Shown here: one piece after another, positions 10,833-21,112 of the stretch
How the letters are laid out: each line of letters begins with the position of its first letter
How positions within the stretch are numbered: the first letter of the stretch is position 1
Position numbers and translations under genes: made by a program
NCBI GenBank assembly: GCA_010909725.1
Contig: JAACMV010000014.1
Coordinates: forward strand, 62,001 to 126,000
Source of the DNA: Picochlorum sp. 'celeri'
Lineage: Eukaryota; Chlorophyta; Trebouxiophyceae
Direction of reading: 5' to 3'
Length of the DNA: 64,000 bases
The notes under the pieces: generated by a model
The model's database searches: none
What the model was told of the DNA's origin: nothing
The model's input: only the letters and a program-made list of their open reading frames with translations

Positions 10833-12206
10833 ATGACAACCATCCAGACTTTTGTTCCAGCTGATTATACAGTCTGGGCCTTGGGGGGACTTGTATTTGT
10901 TACGGCAGTTGCAGATGCGCTGTATTTATGTACTCTTCCTTGCTGTCGACAGCCTGGGTCTGATAGACCAACTCGGCCATTGTCTGCTGGTGGGGGTACA
11001 AGGGCGAGTAGTTCATTGCCAATACTCTTCTACTCTAGGGCTTTGATGTTTGTGGCATTGGCTTTCTGGGGGGCTAGTCTGATTTTGCCTCTCAATGTTA
11101 TATGGGGTCCCAATTCTGTTGTTGCTGGCAGCAATGTGACGAATTGGACGTCGCAGGGCTGGCTGTGTAGGATATTCATCACTCTTGCGTTGGGTGTGAC
11201 GTCTCCTTTGGTGTGTGTGGTGGGGTTGTGCATGCTTGTGTTCATGCTCGTCAGGGTGAAGGAATCACAGGAGAGTCTGGTGTCACAGCAACCTGTGTGT
11301 TGCGTGGCACCTCATAAATCGTACATCTTTGAAAGAAGTGTTATATTGTCTATATTGGTGGTGCTACCTATAGCTGCTGCGCAGTCTCTGGTTGCGTGGA
11401 TTTCGTTGAGCATCTCCTATGATGGGGGGTCCATTGAAGAGTCGCCAACCTCGCTGATTGGCACCTTTTTGGGCTTGTTTCGGTATGGGAGTCCAGAGCA
11501 ATGTGATGTGAATGTATTTACTGGCGTTGTGACGACGAACGAATATGCCTGCACCATGTGTGTTTTTCCAGCTGCATCAGTCATCATACACGGGGTGTGG
11601 GTCATCATGCTTGTGCTGGGACTGATATATGTGACATACATGCTGTGTCGGGTGCCTATCCTGAGGCAGAATGTGAGGAGAAGGATTAAAGCGTACTCTA
11701 TATGCATGTCTCTGGCGTGTGTTGGTGGCCTGTGTTGCATGGGTGTCAGCATTGCCTATCATGATCCATTTGGATGGGCCAATCAGGGTCTATGGCTGGG
11801 GTATGTGGCCACAGTGCTTGTGTCGTGCATCTCAGTGACATACATGTTGGACGATATACCGAAACTCGTGGCTCAAGATATCAATGCGCAGACAGTCCCC
11901 ATGGGGATGCCACCGCCACCACCTCCTTTATATGCTCCACCATCATCAACAGTGAGCTCTCGCATGCCCAGTGAGCGAGTGTTCAACCCCATGGATCAAG
12001 TTGTTGTGCCTCAACATGGTATTGATGACGACGATGAGATTCATTCCGAGGCATACTTTTCCACTCGAGAATCTCCGTCAAAGAGAAGTGTGCAGACATC
12101 TGACTCGTTCTTTAGCGCTGCATCTCCAAGTAGCAGGCAGTATCCCTCTCCATCGCCAAGCAGTAGACCAAGCAGCAGGCAGAATGTGTCTCGGCCATCT
12201 CCCTGA
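10833..12206 (+). CDS. Orphan seven-transmembrane protein, receptor-like topology
   Basis: I do not recognise the family. From the ATG at 10833 (457 aa) there are seven hydrophobic spans, near residues 13-34, 69-91, 113-140, 167-190, 240-270, 286-306 and 316-336, then a long Pro/Ser-rich tail of about 115 residues. Loops fit N-out/C-in topology: basic residues sit in loops 1-2, 3-4 and 5-6 (RQNVRRRIK), while the 2-3 loop holds two N-glycosylation sequons (NVT, NWT). A Cys at the start of span 3 (WLCRIF) and Cys residues in the long 4-5 loop could form the disulfide seen in many GPCRs. No DRY or NPxxY motif is obvious. It could be a receptor, sensor or an unrelated 7TM protein. Confidence 0.7.
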   Translation: MTTIQTFVPADYTVWALGGLVFVTAVADALYLCTLPCCRQPGSDRPTRPLSAGGGTRASSSLPILFYSRALMFVALAFWGASLILPLNVIWGPNSVVAGSNVTNWTSQGWLCRIFITLALGVTSPLVCVVGLCMLVFMLVRVKESQESLVSQQPVCCVAPHKSYIFERSVILSILVVLPIAAAQSLVAWISLSISYDGGSIEESPTSLIGTFLGLFRYGSPEQCDVNVFTGVVTTNEYACTMCVFPAASVIIHGVWVIMLVLGLIYVTYMLCRVPILRQNVRRRIKAYSICMSLACVGGLCCMGVSIAYHDPFGWANQGLWLGYVATVLVSCISVTYMLDDIPKLVAQDINAQTVPMGMPPPPPPLYAPPSSTVSSRMPSERVFNPMDQVVVPQHGIDDDDEIHSEAYFSTRESPSKRSVQTSDSFFSAASPSSRQYPSPSPSSRPSSRQNVSRPSP

Positions 12207-12281
12207 AGTACAGTACTCCCGGGTGAGAGATGATATAGTTTTTCAAAAGTAATATTTAGTTTTGATGTAATTTGGGAGAGA

Positions 12282-13581
12282 ATGTTGGCAAAGCGCCTTG
12301 AAGGGGTCGTAGGTACAATACGGCATGCGCATGTGGTATTGCAACAGAATAACCGCATCGATCAACGGTTTAGACGGACATGCGCATCATCAACGAACGA
12401 TGATTCTAGTATATCCAGGTATGTGGGTCAATTTTTAACATATATTTGTGTGTCTGTTGCTATGATTCATCAATACTACCTAATTATACAGTCAGACGAG
12501 TAGTCTTCAATGCACCATCAATAATATACCAGGGGATGTTGCAGAAGAGATGAGTGATATCCTTCTCATGGAAGGTGGTGCTCTCTCTGCAAGCATTATT
12601 GAATACAGACCCGAGCATGCCCAAGAGCAGAAAATATACAAACAAGGAACACAGGCAGAGTATTGGAAGACGTGTAGCATTCAAGCATGCTTCCCCACAG
12701 GCATACATGGGGACGATATGGCCTGGCCAGAGGAGGAGGCATCCATTCGGGAGCATGTAAGGCACTGCTTGGAAGATGCTGGGATGGGAGAGCACATTGC
12801 AGTAGAGACCATTGCTGTGATTCCTATTCGGCCCGGAGACTGGGAAAGTAATATCAGAGGGGAATATCAACCCATGAAGATTGATGACGCTCTATGGATC
12901 ATTCCATCGTGGTCAGAGATCCAGGATGAATCTGCCATGAATATCACCCTCCAGCCAGGGCTTGCGTTTGGAACAGGCAGCCACCCAACCACACGCATGT
13001 GCCTCACGTGGCTCCATTCTCTTTATACTCGGGGCAAACTGCATTCTGAATCTTCAGTCCTGGATTATGGAATGGGATCAGGCGTGCTGGCCATTGCTGC
13101 TCTGGTCATGGGGGCATCGCATGCTGTTGGGACGGATATTGAAGCCCTCTCCCTCAAGGCAGCAACATACAATGCATCACTCAACAACGTCCAAGATAGA
13201 TTAGAAGTATATCAGGTATCAGAAGATGGACAATCACGCAGTGAACATGATAGAACCCATGATGTCATTGTTGCCAATATTTTACGAGGCCCACTAATTG
13301 AACTGGCGAGTACCCTGGCTTCGTACATCCACAAAGAAGAGCCCACCCTCTTGGGCCTCTCTGGAATCACTCTGAGCCAATCAGAGGATGTCAAAGCAGC
13401 ATATTCCCCTTGGTTTGAGAACTTTGAGGTACATATACATCATGAAGATGACGATCAAGAAGAGGAAGAAGATGGTGCAGAATGGACAAACACATCTGGT
13501 TCCAGAGACAACAACAGGAATGTCTGGGTCCTCATCACGGCCACCAGCAGATCTGATGGTTCATCCACCAGTCGATTCTGA
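12282..13581 (+). CDS. Ribosomal protein L11 methyltransferase-like (PrmA)
   Basis: Two exons, 12282-12418 and 12492-13581, joined across a 73-nt GT-AG intron, give 408 aa. The join restores the start of the PrmA N-terminal domain (GDVAEEMSDILLMEGGALS), which would be truncated if translation began at 12550. The SAM-binding domain has the PrmA signature FGTGSHPTTRMCL, motif I LDYGMGSGVLAIAAL, an acidic motif GTDIEAL and the NILRGPL motif that equals the catalytic N-[IL]-L-x-x-P-L. The exon-1 leader is basic and Ser/Arg rich, so the enzyme probably methylates uL11 in mitochondria or plastids. The stop is only 53 nt upstream of the next gene's ATG on the same strand. Confidence 0.88.
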
Positions 13582-13634
13582 TACACGAGTATTCATTCAA
13601 ATAATAATGAAATAGTAGTACGAAGAAGAATGTA

Positions 13635-14196
13635 ATGACGACGCCAGCAAGGAAACGTCTCATGCGAGACTTTAAACGTACGCACACAAGCAAGAAACAA
13701 AGAATGCCTTTTCCTTTCATAAAAGCAATGATTGTGATGTACAGGGTTGCAAAATGATCCTCCTGAAGGCGTGAATGCTGTCCCTAGACCAGAGAATATC
13801 ATGGCATGGAAGGCTGTTATATTTGGACCAGAAGGGACCATTTGGGACGGTGGCGTCTTTCGCTTGAGCATGGAATTCAGCGAAGAGTATCCCAACAAGG
13901 CACCGACGGTCAAGTTTATCACCAAGATATTCCATCCAAACGTGTACGATGGAGGGGATATATGCCTGGATATACTACAGAACCAGTGGAGTCCTATTTA
14001 TGATGTGTCTGCCATCCTGACATCCATCCAATCGCTCCTGTCGGATCCGAATCCCAATTCGCCAGCGAATTCCGAGGCGGCAAAGCTGTTCACAGATGAC
14101 AGGGAGGAGTATAATAGAAGAGTGCACGCAGTTGTAGAAGCAACCTGGCAGTATACAAGAGAGGATGATGAAGGATTTGAAGATGAAGAATATTAA
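13635..14196 (+). CDS. UBC2: RAD6-type ubiquitin-conjugating enzyme E2
   Basis: Exons 13635-13677 and 13745-14196 (intron 67 nt) encode 164 aa. The start [21 protein letters not shown] and the catalytic segment [15 protein letters not shown] place it in the RAD6/UBE2A/UBC1-2 family, with the active-site Cys at residue 88 exactly as in yeast Rad6. The HPN motif is intact (HPNVY). The family charges ubiquitin for histone H2B and PCNA modification and for N-end rule substrates with Rad18, Bre1 and Ubr1 partners. The C-terminal tail is acidic ([11 protein letters not shown]), recalling yeast Rad6 more than animal UBE2A or Arabidopsis UBC1-3. Its stop is 4 nt from that of the convergent PsbP-like gene. 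Confidence 0.95.
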
Positions 14197-14200
14197 TTAA

Positions 14201-15004
14201 TTACACCTGTTTACATGCAAAACTCTGAGCAACCTTGTACAATCTCTCAGGATCTCTCTTGAACGTGTCAGAATTCGTCTGCAGTCTCATCGCATACAAC
14301 CTATTGTTTGCCGTCCCCAGCACTGTCAGATACCGCCTATCAAACTCCAGCTCGATGGCCTCATCAATCTCACCCTGCGTCACAGCCAACTGATTCCTCG
14401 ACGCATACGACGTCACACGGGTCTCGATATCATAGTACGATTTACCATCCACCCCAACCCGGGATGACGCCTTTTCAATCTCTGCAGTCCTCTTCACACC
14501 CAGTCTCGTCGACATGAATTCCTCCAGATACTGCTCCAGCGTCTTCTCAGCAGCCTGCTCAGGTGTCCCTATATCTTCTATAGAAGAATACTTTGAGGAG
14601 GATGGGGATGAAATATCCACAAACACATTCTCCTCTGCATTCAAGGGATTTCTATAAAACACATCATTCCCAGACGTCGTCACCGGAATCCAGTCCGAAG
14701 GATATAAAAAGGAGTAGCCATCAAGCTTGTCCTCATGACGCCTATACCCAGGAGGAGGAGGCTCAAAGGCCAGGGCAGACCCTCCTCCCTGAATGGTAGC
14801 CAGGGATGCCAGCCCAAACAATACAAGCGCCCTTCTCGTGGGCTCTTCCACATCAGTCAGGTACTGCATTGTATTCTTCTTATTTTGATAGGAAGCCATC
14901 GTGATGGATTGTGGCCTCCTGTTCCTGCTACTGAGATGAGAACGATATGGCAGCCAGTGGGTTCCCATACACCCACCACACATGTGATGATCCATTCTCA
15001 TCAT
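14201..15004 (-). CDS. PsbP-domain protein, thylakoid lumen
   Basis: A 267-aa precursor with a bipartite leader. After a basic Ser/Arg-rich transit region, residues about 57-80 form a twin-arginine lumen signal (TRRALVLFGLASLATIQ, ending before SALAF), typical of Tat import into the thylakoid lumen. The mature part begins FEPPPPGYRRHEDKLDGYSFLYPSDWIPV, the PsbP opening, and continues with the NVFVDISS and FACKQV-terminated fold of PsbP-like (PPL/PPD) proteins. The family assists photosystem II or NDH assembly; which subfamily this is cannot be said without a tree. An alternative shorter start is possible among the Met residues in the first 40 codons. Confidence 0.85.
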   Translation of the reverse strand: MMRMDHHMCGGCMGTHWLPYRSHLSSRNRRPQSITMASYQNKKNTMQYLTDVEEPTRRALVLFGLASLATIQGGGSALAFEPPPPGYRRHEDKLDGYSFLYPSDWIPVTTSGNDVFYRNPLNAEENVFVDISSPSSSKYSSIEDIGTPEQAAEKTLEQYLEEFMSTRLGVKRTAEIEKASSRVGVDGKSYYDIETRVTSYASRNQLAVTQGEIDEAIELEFDRRYLTVLGTANNRLYAMRLQTNSDTFKRDPERLYKVAQSFACKQV

Positions 15005-15025
15005 GGCTACAAATACCTTGTTATT

Positions 15026-15268
15026 TTAGTACATGTACATGTATGATTTTACATCAATGCCCCCTGACCAGGTCGCCTCTTGATCAAGCGGGGTAGTAAT
15101 AGTAGATGGATCGCTGTTGGTATGGATCATTGGAATAATGCTGCCATCCGATGGATTTCGAATTTGAAGATCAATTTTAATCTCTTTAATCAAGAAGAGC
15201 GTTGTTGATGAAACACCATTCATTCGCATGGAAATGCGTTTGGTGCCATTTTCATAGTTTTCATACAT
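15026..15268 (-). CDS. Possible small unknown protein (80 aa)
   Basis: An ATG-started frame of 80 codons in the divergent gap between the PsbP-like gene and thioredoxin reductase. It contains KRISMRMNGVSSTTLFLIKEIKIDL and a Thr/Ser-rich tail. No domain is recognised and its stop lies 21 nt before the PsbP ATG on the same strand. It may be a real small gene, a 5' leader frame or chance. Confidence 0.25.
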   Translation of the reverse strand: MYENYENGTKRISMRMNGVSSTTLFLIKEIKIDLQIRNPSDGSIIPMIHTNSDPSTITTPLDQEATWSGGIDVKSYMYMY

Positions 15269-15417
15269 CGTTTTGAGTAGCTATTGAGTGAACACAGCAA
15301 CAGACCATTTTGTCTGGTTGATCATCATTGTCGTTCAAACTGTTGTTGTTACGACGGGTACAGTCTCAGCTGCGTGGTTTACAGCACCTGCCAAGGTTTA
15401 CATATAGTGGGATTACT

Positions 15418-16471
15418 ATGACAAAGGAAGAGTTGAGGACGCAGGTGTGCATCATCGGGAGCGGTCCTGCTGGACACACGGCGGCAATCTACGCTGCTCG
15501 AGCTGGTATGTGGATTTGAGAGAGTGTTTCACGATATATACATACATGGGTGTGATCGTTGTGTGTGTATGTGTGCAGAGTTGAAGCCAATCATGTTGGA
15601 GGGTTGGATGGCGAATGGAATCGCTGCTGGAGGTCAATTGACGACGACGTCGGATGTGGAGAATTTCCCAGGGTTTCCGGAAGGGATTGTGGGAGGGGAG
15701 ATTTGTGACAAGTTCAGGGCGCAGAGTGAGCGGTTTGGGACGAGGATTTACTCGGAGACTGTGACCAAGGTGGATTTTTCAAGCAAGCCATACAAAATTA
15801 TGACTGATGAGAAGGAGGTGACGGCTGATACGGTGATTATCGCGACTGGTGCGGTGGCAAAGAAGCTGAGTTTCCCTGGTTCTGACGAAGAGAATGGGTT
15901 CTGGAATAAGGGGATTAGTGCCTGTGCGGTGTGCGATGGTGCTGCTCCAATGTTTAGGAATAACCCTATTGCTGTGATTGGAGGTGGGGATTCTGCGTGC
16001 GAGGAGGCAACCTTTTTGACTCGATATGGGTCAAAGGTGTATTTGATTCATCGTCGTGATGAGTTGAGGGCGTCCAAGATTATGCAGAAGAGGGCCATGG
16101 AGAATCCCAAGGTTGAGATTTTGTGGGATAGTGTGGTGGTGGAGGCTACTGGGAATGAAAAGGGGCTTTTGGGAGGTATTAAAGTTCGTAATGTGAAGAC
16201 GGATGAAGTGAAGGATATTCAGGTGTCTGGGTTGTTCTTTGCCATTGGGCACGAGCCAGCAACTGCATTTTTAGATGGTCAGGTTGAGTTGGATGAGGAT
16301 GGATACATCAAGACTGAGCCCGGAAGCACGTCGACGAATGTCGAGGGCGTTTTTGCTGCTGGTGATGTACAGGATAAGAAGTGGAGGCAGGCGATTACAG
16401 CTGCCGGGACTGGGTGCATGGCTGCATTGCAGGCAGAGCAGTATTTGGAAGCGCTTCATGATGCTGCATAA
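15418..16471 (+). CDS. NADPH thioredoxin reductase (low molecular weight type)
   Basis: Exons 15418-15505 and 15579-16471 (73-nt intron) give 326 aa, the normal length for prokaryote/plant/fungal-type NTR. The FAD site is [20 protein letters not shown], then [17 protein letters not shown], the redox-active CAVC ([11 protein letters not shown]), the NADPH site [12 protein letters not shown], and the C-terminal FAD site [23 protein letters not shown]. It reduces thioredoxin with NADPH. The ATG at 15418 is the first in frame; an upstream stop TGA near 15320 closes the frame, so a longer targeted form would need an unseen upstream exon. No fused thioredoxin domain follows, so it is not NTRC. Confidence 0.93.
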
Positions 16472-16544
16472 ATTACATGTTTTGATTCATTGATTCATTA
16501 ATTCATTCTTCACAATCGATGTGAATATATATATGTGCGGTTTT

Positions 16545-19100
16545 TTATTTGCGCGATTGACGTCGGAGTCTCCTGTCGTTTTCGTCCAGCAGTTGGTCAA
16601 GGGAGACCACCCTCCATGTATGGGATGCGGCATCCATTTGGGCGGATATCGTCTCGTGAGAGGAATCGACTATACACATGACGAGGCCAAAATAGTATAC
16701 CTGAAAGCCTTCATGCATTCTTCCAAGTTTTGGGACAAATTCCACGCCAGACTCCTCTGCAAACTGAGCGACGAGTTCCTTCATGCTAAGGTGTGTCCTC
16801 TGAGAGGCCTTCAACTTTTTCTTGGCATGCTGGTCTTCGGCACTCATTGGGGCTGGTGTCCAGGTCGGCTCTAATTTACCACCAGATATGGCGGTGTCCA
16901 TGTCATGGAGAGCTGCCTCGATGTTTTTCGACACAAAGTCGGTCTCTAGAAGTTCATCAGACATGCATGCCTTCCAAGACAAGTACCACCGAGCAATCTC
17001 ATCATAGTCTGGATTTCTTGACAACCAATGGCGCAAAACACCTCTCCATTTCACGAAAAAATGCTTGTCTAGGATTCGAGACAGTCTATCTGGACGAATA
17101 ATTGTATCCCAAGCCATGACCCAATAGAATGGTTCCATGTCCTGGTCTGCAGGATTGATCTGGAGGTCCGAGTCCAACACCCGGATGAGCTTTGGCTCGA
17201 TGGATTTCGAGCAAAGCTGATCCCACTCATGCTGCTTGAAAACTTTCATCCACGGTTTTAATATCTCTAGCGCTGATGGATCCGAGGGGTGCCATTGAGT
17301 AAGTGCCGATGTGAATTTGAATCGAATAATTGGCCACAACTCATCCATGTGGCTTCCCAAATAAGGCTGCATCAGACAATGTATTTCGGTCAGTACACAT
17401 GACAATAATTATCAGTACGAATATAATTCGAAACGTACCAGCCAAGGATGAAGCCATGTGTGAGGTGCTGTATGGTCTGTGAGAGGATCCCACTGTTGGC
17501 ATGCTGACTTTAGCTTTGGAAGCACCAGATGCTGCGTCATGTACTGCAAAAATGATGTGGGTAAAATATTTTCCCATAGACGAATAAAATTTTCCAATCT
17601 ATCTACATCTTTTGCATTCCATGCAGTTTGTATGTCTCTCCTCACATTTGGCAACACCATATCGATCAGCAGCATGACAAAAGGATCCATGGAGGAGAAT
17701 AATTCCTCTACATTCATATCAAGATCCGCATACATCTGTTTGGAGTATTCTTCTTCTGTCAGCAGTGCTTTCCATTCCCCTAGTTCCGAGAGGTACCTGC
17801 TTGAATCATCTAAAGGAGACCACCCTCTCGATTCTGATACCAAAGGGGCATGCACAACTGCCAGAGCGAGGAGATTGAATTCATGATGAAAGTATTGACT
17901 TCCTAACAAGGCTTTTGCCTCTGAAAACAATGCCCGTAACTCTAAGAGCTGTGCACCGTTCTTAATACCGTTGGCAATCTTCCTTCCAACAGATGCAACG
18001 AGAGAAAATGTCTCCATGTGGTTCTCTGCCTCACCCTTCTCCTCCTCCAGTCTCTTCATCTCTTTCTCAAGCAATACTCTCGTATCTTTAGCGTGCCTTA
18101 TACGCGCGTCAACCTTTTTTATCTCACTCTCCGTCATATCAACCAACAGGCGCATGTTGTGCTGCAACTCTGGCATAGGCCCCTCATGGGCAAGCTGCTC
18201 CTCCTTGAGGCCAGAAAGCCCAATATCATTGATCACTCGTTTTTGGGGACCTCGCATATCAATTATAGTTTGAATTGAACTCTTGGCACCCTCAGAGCTC
18301 GCCAAAACATCCTCCACAGTCTTATACATCTGCTTTGATTCCTTCAGTTTCTTGTCAACCCCCTTCTTCCTCCACGCTTTTGCTTCCCTCTTCACATCCA
18401 CAACCTCTATATCTTTCATTTTATCTTGTGTCTCTACGGCCACCTCAGGCACAGGTGCAAGAGAAGGCTCCCTGCGGCTACCAAATCCCATCCCCTGCCT
18501 CTTTGGCCTCAACTTGGCTTCCAGTGGCTCTGCAAGACCTTTGCCGTCCTTGCCAAGGCCCTGGCCTTGTTTCCAACCCATCTTGGAAAGTAACTTGGCA
18601 CCTATACCCTTTGTATGAGCTTCAAACGTACCAATAGAAGAGCCAGCAGCTGTCACAGCCGCATCCTTCTCCCCCTGCACAGGTGCCTTGGTACGACCAA
18701 ACTCTTTCTCCCTCCGCGCAGCTGCAGCCTTCCTTACTCTCTTCCCAAACGACGTGGGAACATTGTCCGGCGACTCCTCCCGCGCACCATGCCCACCTGT
18801 GAATCCCAAACCACGGCCTTGGGGCTCTTGAACCCCAGTCTCCTCGTCCTCGTCGCCCTGCTGCACTGTCTCGCTCTTCACAAAACTAACAAATCCAAGC
18901 CCACCACCTTGTGGTACCCTTTCATGATCTACTTCCTCATCCCCGAAAACACCGTATATCGCTTCCTCCTTCCTCCTTTGTCTCCTCGCCCCTCGCCCTT
19001 TCGTCGCATTGAAGTAATATTCGTCCTCTACACCCTCTCCCTCATCACTACTACGCCCACTATTACTACTACTGCTATTGTGATCGCTGAATGGATCCAT
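16545..19100 (-). CDS. TFIP11 / NTR1 splicing factor with G-patch
   Basis: Exons 19100-17439 and 17366-16545, separated by a 72-nt intron, encode 827 aa (human TFIP11 has 837). An acidic start is followed by the G-patch near residues 165-210 (GIGAKLLSKMGWKQGQGLG...RQGMGFG), a coiled coil and the long GCFC-type C-terminal domain containing DTIIRPDRLSRILDKHFFVKW and a FYWVMAWD motif. TFIP11/Ntr1 activates the helicase Prp43/DHX15 to take the intron-lariat spliceosome apart. The N-terminus contains repeated GRGLGF / GGGLGF motifs (QGGGLGFVSF, QGRGLGFTGG, RQGMGFG), short glycine-rich copies ahead of the real G-patch. Convergent with thioredoxin reductase (73 nt between stops). Confidence 0.92.
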
Positions 19101-19464
19101 TGGTGCTTCAAAAGTTCCCTACAAGGACGACCAACTGACCACTCGCCATGCCCAAATTCACTCAACGTTTCTCAATTCGTGCAACATTGAAGAGTAAAAG
19201 CCAAATTTATATTCCTCTTATATCCAAAAATCTATAGTTTTATGGATATACCCATTTTGACACAATTTCAATTGTTGCCTTTGTTCAGTGACAACAATCA
19301 CAGCAGTGTACATGACAAAGTGAGGAATTCTTGGAAGAAGATTCTTCTAGGAGGGATCAAAACCATGATGTAACCCACCCTAACATGACATGAGCAATCC
19401 TTGGTGACAAATGTACTGTGTAATCTAGCTTATATCAATTCCACATCATCTTTGGTTGGACACC
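19101..19464. promoter_or_regulatory. Divergent promoter region (TFIP11 / secreted protein)
   Basis: About 360 nt without a supported gene between two divergent starts. AT-rich motifs such as tttatggatata lie near 19235-19250. Nothing more specific could be assigned. Confidence 0.35.
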
Positions 19465-20541
19465 ATGAAGATTTGTTGCATGACTGTGTGGAATGCATGG
19501 CTCGTTTTGTTGTTTGCAGCCGCGACCCATCAGTCGGTGCGCGTGCTGGCTGAAGCGCCAGCAGCCGGAAAGGATTGGGATGCTGCTACCGATACCTGTC
19601 CGTGTGCTGGGGAGCAGCAATGGCTGTTCGCGACGCCTGCAGATGCGGTGAGGTTCTCCTCAGCGGGAGAGGGAGTCTTGGAGTTGACCCTGGAAGGGAC
19701 TCGTGCTTGGTCAGTTGCTTTCGCGGATCGCCCTGCAAGAATCGCCACAATGATCAAGAGCGAGGAGCTGCTGGCGAGCGAGGCGTTTGGGGATGTGAGG
19801 AGGCCCATGGTCCTTGCGTGGATGGTCCAGAATGAGTCCATAGGGCTTCCATTTCAGGCAGACGCATTCCTGGAGGTTGATGATGGCACGTATCGAGCAC
19901 GACTCAAGGTGGGGGATGACTTTAACAGTACGACATTTAAACTCGCATCGGGGGAAGACGTTACTTTCTTGGCTCTGAATGAGGACAGACCAATTGATGG
20001 TGTGTCAGAGCATCCTGTGCTGTTTATTGGTGGAGGGGAGACAGTCCCGGCTGCGTTTCAAAAACAGTATTGCGTGTGTAACGCCACCGGAATACAAGAA
20101 GCATATAGTACAAATGGCACCGGGAGCGACTTTGTGGTCAGCTCTCGAAGCGCAACTCTGGAGCGAGAAGGGAGTGTTTGGTCTCTGCATCTTGAGGACA
20201 CCCATCCACTGTCAATCTTCTTCGGCACTCAAGGCTCTGGGTATGAAATGACCTCCAGTGTACTATCCAAAGGATTCTGGAACGGCACCTTGCCGAATCT
20301 GGGACTCTCTTGGGGGGGAATGATTATGCCTTTTGATGTGTTGGATTTCGAGGCTGGTCCCAATGGCGAGGGTAGCTACCGTCTTTTGGTGTCTCCTCTG
20401 GAGGATATTGGCAACACGGTACCTCCCTCGATGCTTGACAGTCAGTCTGGAGACGTTAAGATGGATAATCCAGTGCTCTTTATTGACGACAAATCTGCAG
20501 CCTCCACAATCGCTTCACTGTATGTTTTTAGAAGCATTTAG
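19465..20541 (+). CDS. Secreted protein with two copies of an unknown beta-rich domain
   Basis: From the ATG at 19465 (358 aa) a signal peptide is evident: Met-Lys-Ile-Cys-Cys, then WLVLLFAAATH, cleaved near residue 29-35. Two similar domains follow. Copy 1 has ELTLEGTRAWSVAFADRPARIA and YRARLKVGDD; copy 2 has SLHLEDTHPLSIFFGTQGSGYEM and YRLLVSPLED. Each ends in a PVLFI motif (HPVLFIGGG, NPVLFIDD) and begins with a Cys-x-Cys (CPC, CVC). The F-x-D-R-P-x-R pattern with an alternating hydrophobic strand before it resembles an uncharacterised bacterial and cyanobacterial secreted domain, from memory. Several N-glycosylation sequons occur (NST, NAT, NGT). Function unknown. Confidence 0.72.
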   Translation: MKICCMTVWNAWLVLLFAAATHQSVRVLAEAPAAGKDWDAATDTCPCAGEQQWLFATPADAVRFSSAGEGVLELTLEGTRAWSVAFADRPARIATMIKSEELLASEAFGDVRRPMVLAWMVQNESIGLPFQADAFLEVDDGTYRARLKVGDDFNSTTFKLASGEDVTFLALNEDRPIDGVSEHPVLFIGGGETVPAAFQKQYCVCNATGIQEAYSTNGTGSDFVVSSRSATLEREGSVWSLHLEDTHPLSIFFGTQGSGYEMTSSVLSKGFWNGTLPNLGLSWGGMIMPFDVLDFEAGPNGEGSYRLLVSPLEDIGNTVPPSMLDSQSGDVKMDNPVLFIDDKSAASTIASLYVFRSI

Positions 20542-21112
20542 CGAAAGTTTTGGACTGAGCAGAGTCTTGCAAGTAAAGTTGAGGGAAAGGATCGTCGAAT
20601 CTATGGTGACATCTGCACGAGGGTGTCTGCTTCCCACACCTCGTCCACTCCCGTCTGTCTAGTCTCCTGCAGCTCGTGTTCTCTCTTCGCTAGCCTGTCC
20701 AATATCCTATACCGTTTTGAAGATATCGCTCGACAATTCAGGGATGGTCATGGATAATCCAGTGCTTTTTATCGACCTCCGTTGAGCTAGCTGCTATGGC
20801 AATGGGAACCTCATCTGCATGAGGGTGACTATTTTCTACATGTCTCTACCATGTCTTACGTCGAGGTCGGTTTCCTATCTCTATTCGAATTACTTTTTTA
20901 AAAAAAATTTTGAGCAGAGATACGCTCTGCATAACTCGGTCGTCATTAAAGGCGGTACCGTCCATGGGGTTTTGCCATCCGTGGTTTTCCATTCTCAATT
21001 GAGTTCCTTGAGTATACCACCTACAGACCTGCTATTTAGAAGATATATTTGTATTATATACGATCGATAGGGTCAGATCATCTCGCATGCGAGGGGCTTG
21101 AGTGGTAGGATA
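20542..21112. repeat. Downstream region with decayed copy of the secreted domain's end
   Basis: No intact gene. At 20750-20776 a 27-nt segment matches the coding segment at 20461-20487 of the preceding gene at 25 of 27 positions (it encodes MDNPVLFID). Read in frame it is preceded by a degenerate SLDNSGMV and followed after two codons by a stop. A second matching word, CATCTGCACGAGGGTG at 20610-20625 and CATCTGCATGAGGGTG at 20812-20827, occurs in the same order. This fits partial tandem duplication of the gene's 3' part followed by decay. Confidence 0.6.

Noticed and set aside
12550..12560. ATG at 12550 as the PrmA start
   Set aside because: The upstream exon 12282-12418 joins in frame across a canonical intron and restores the N-terminal domain.
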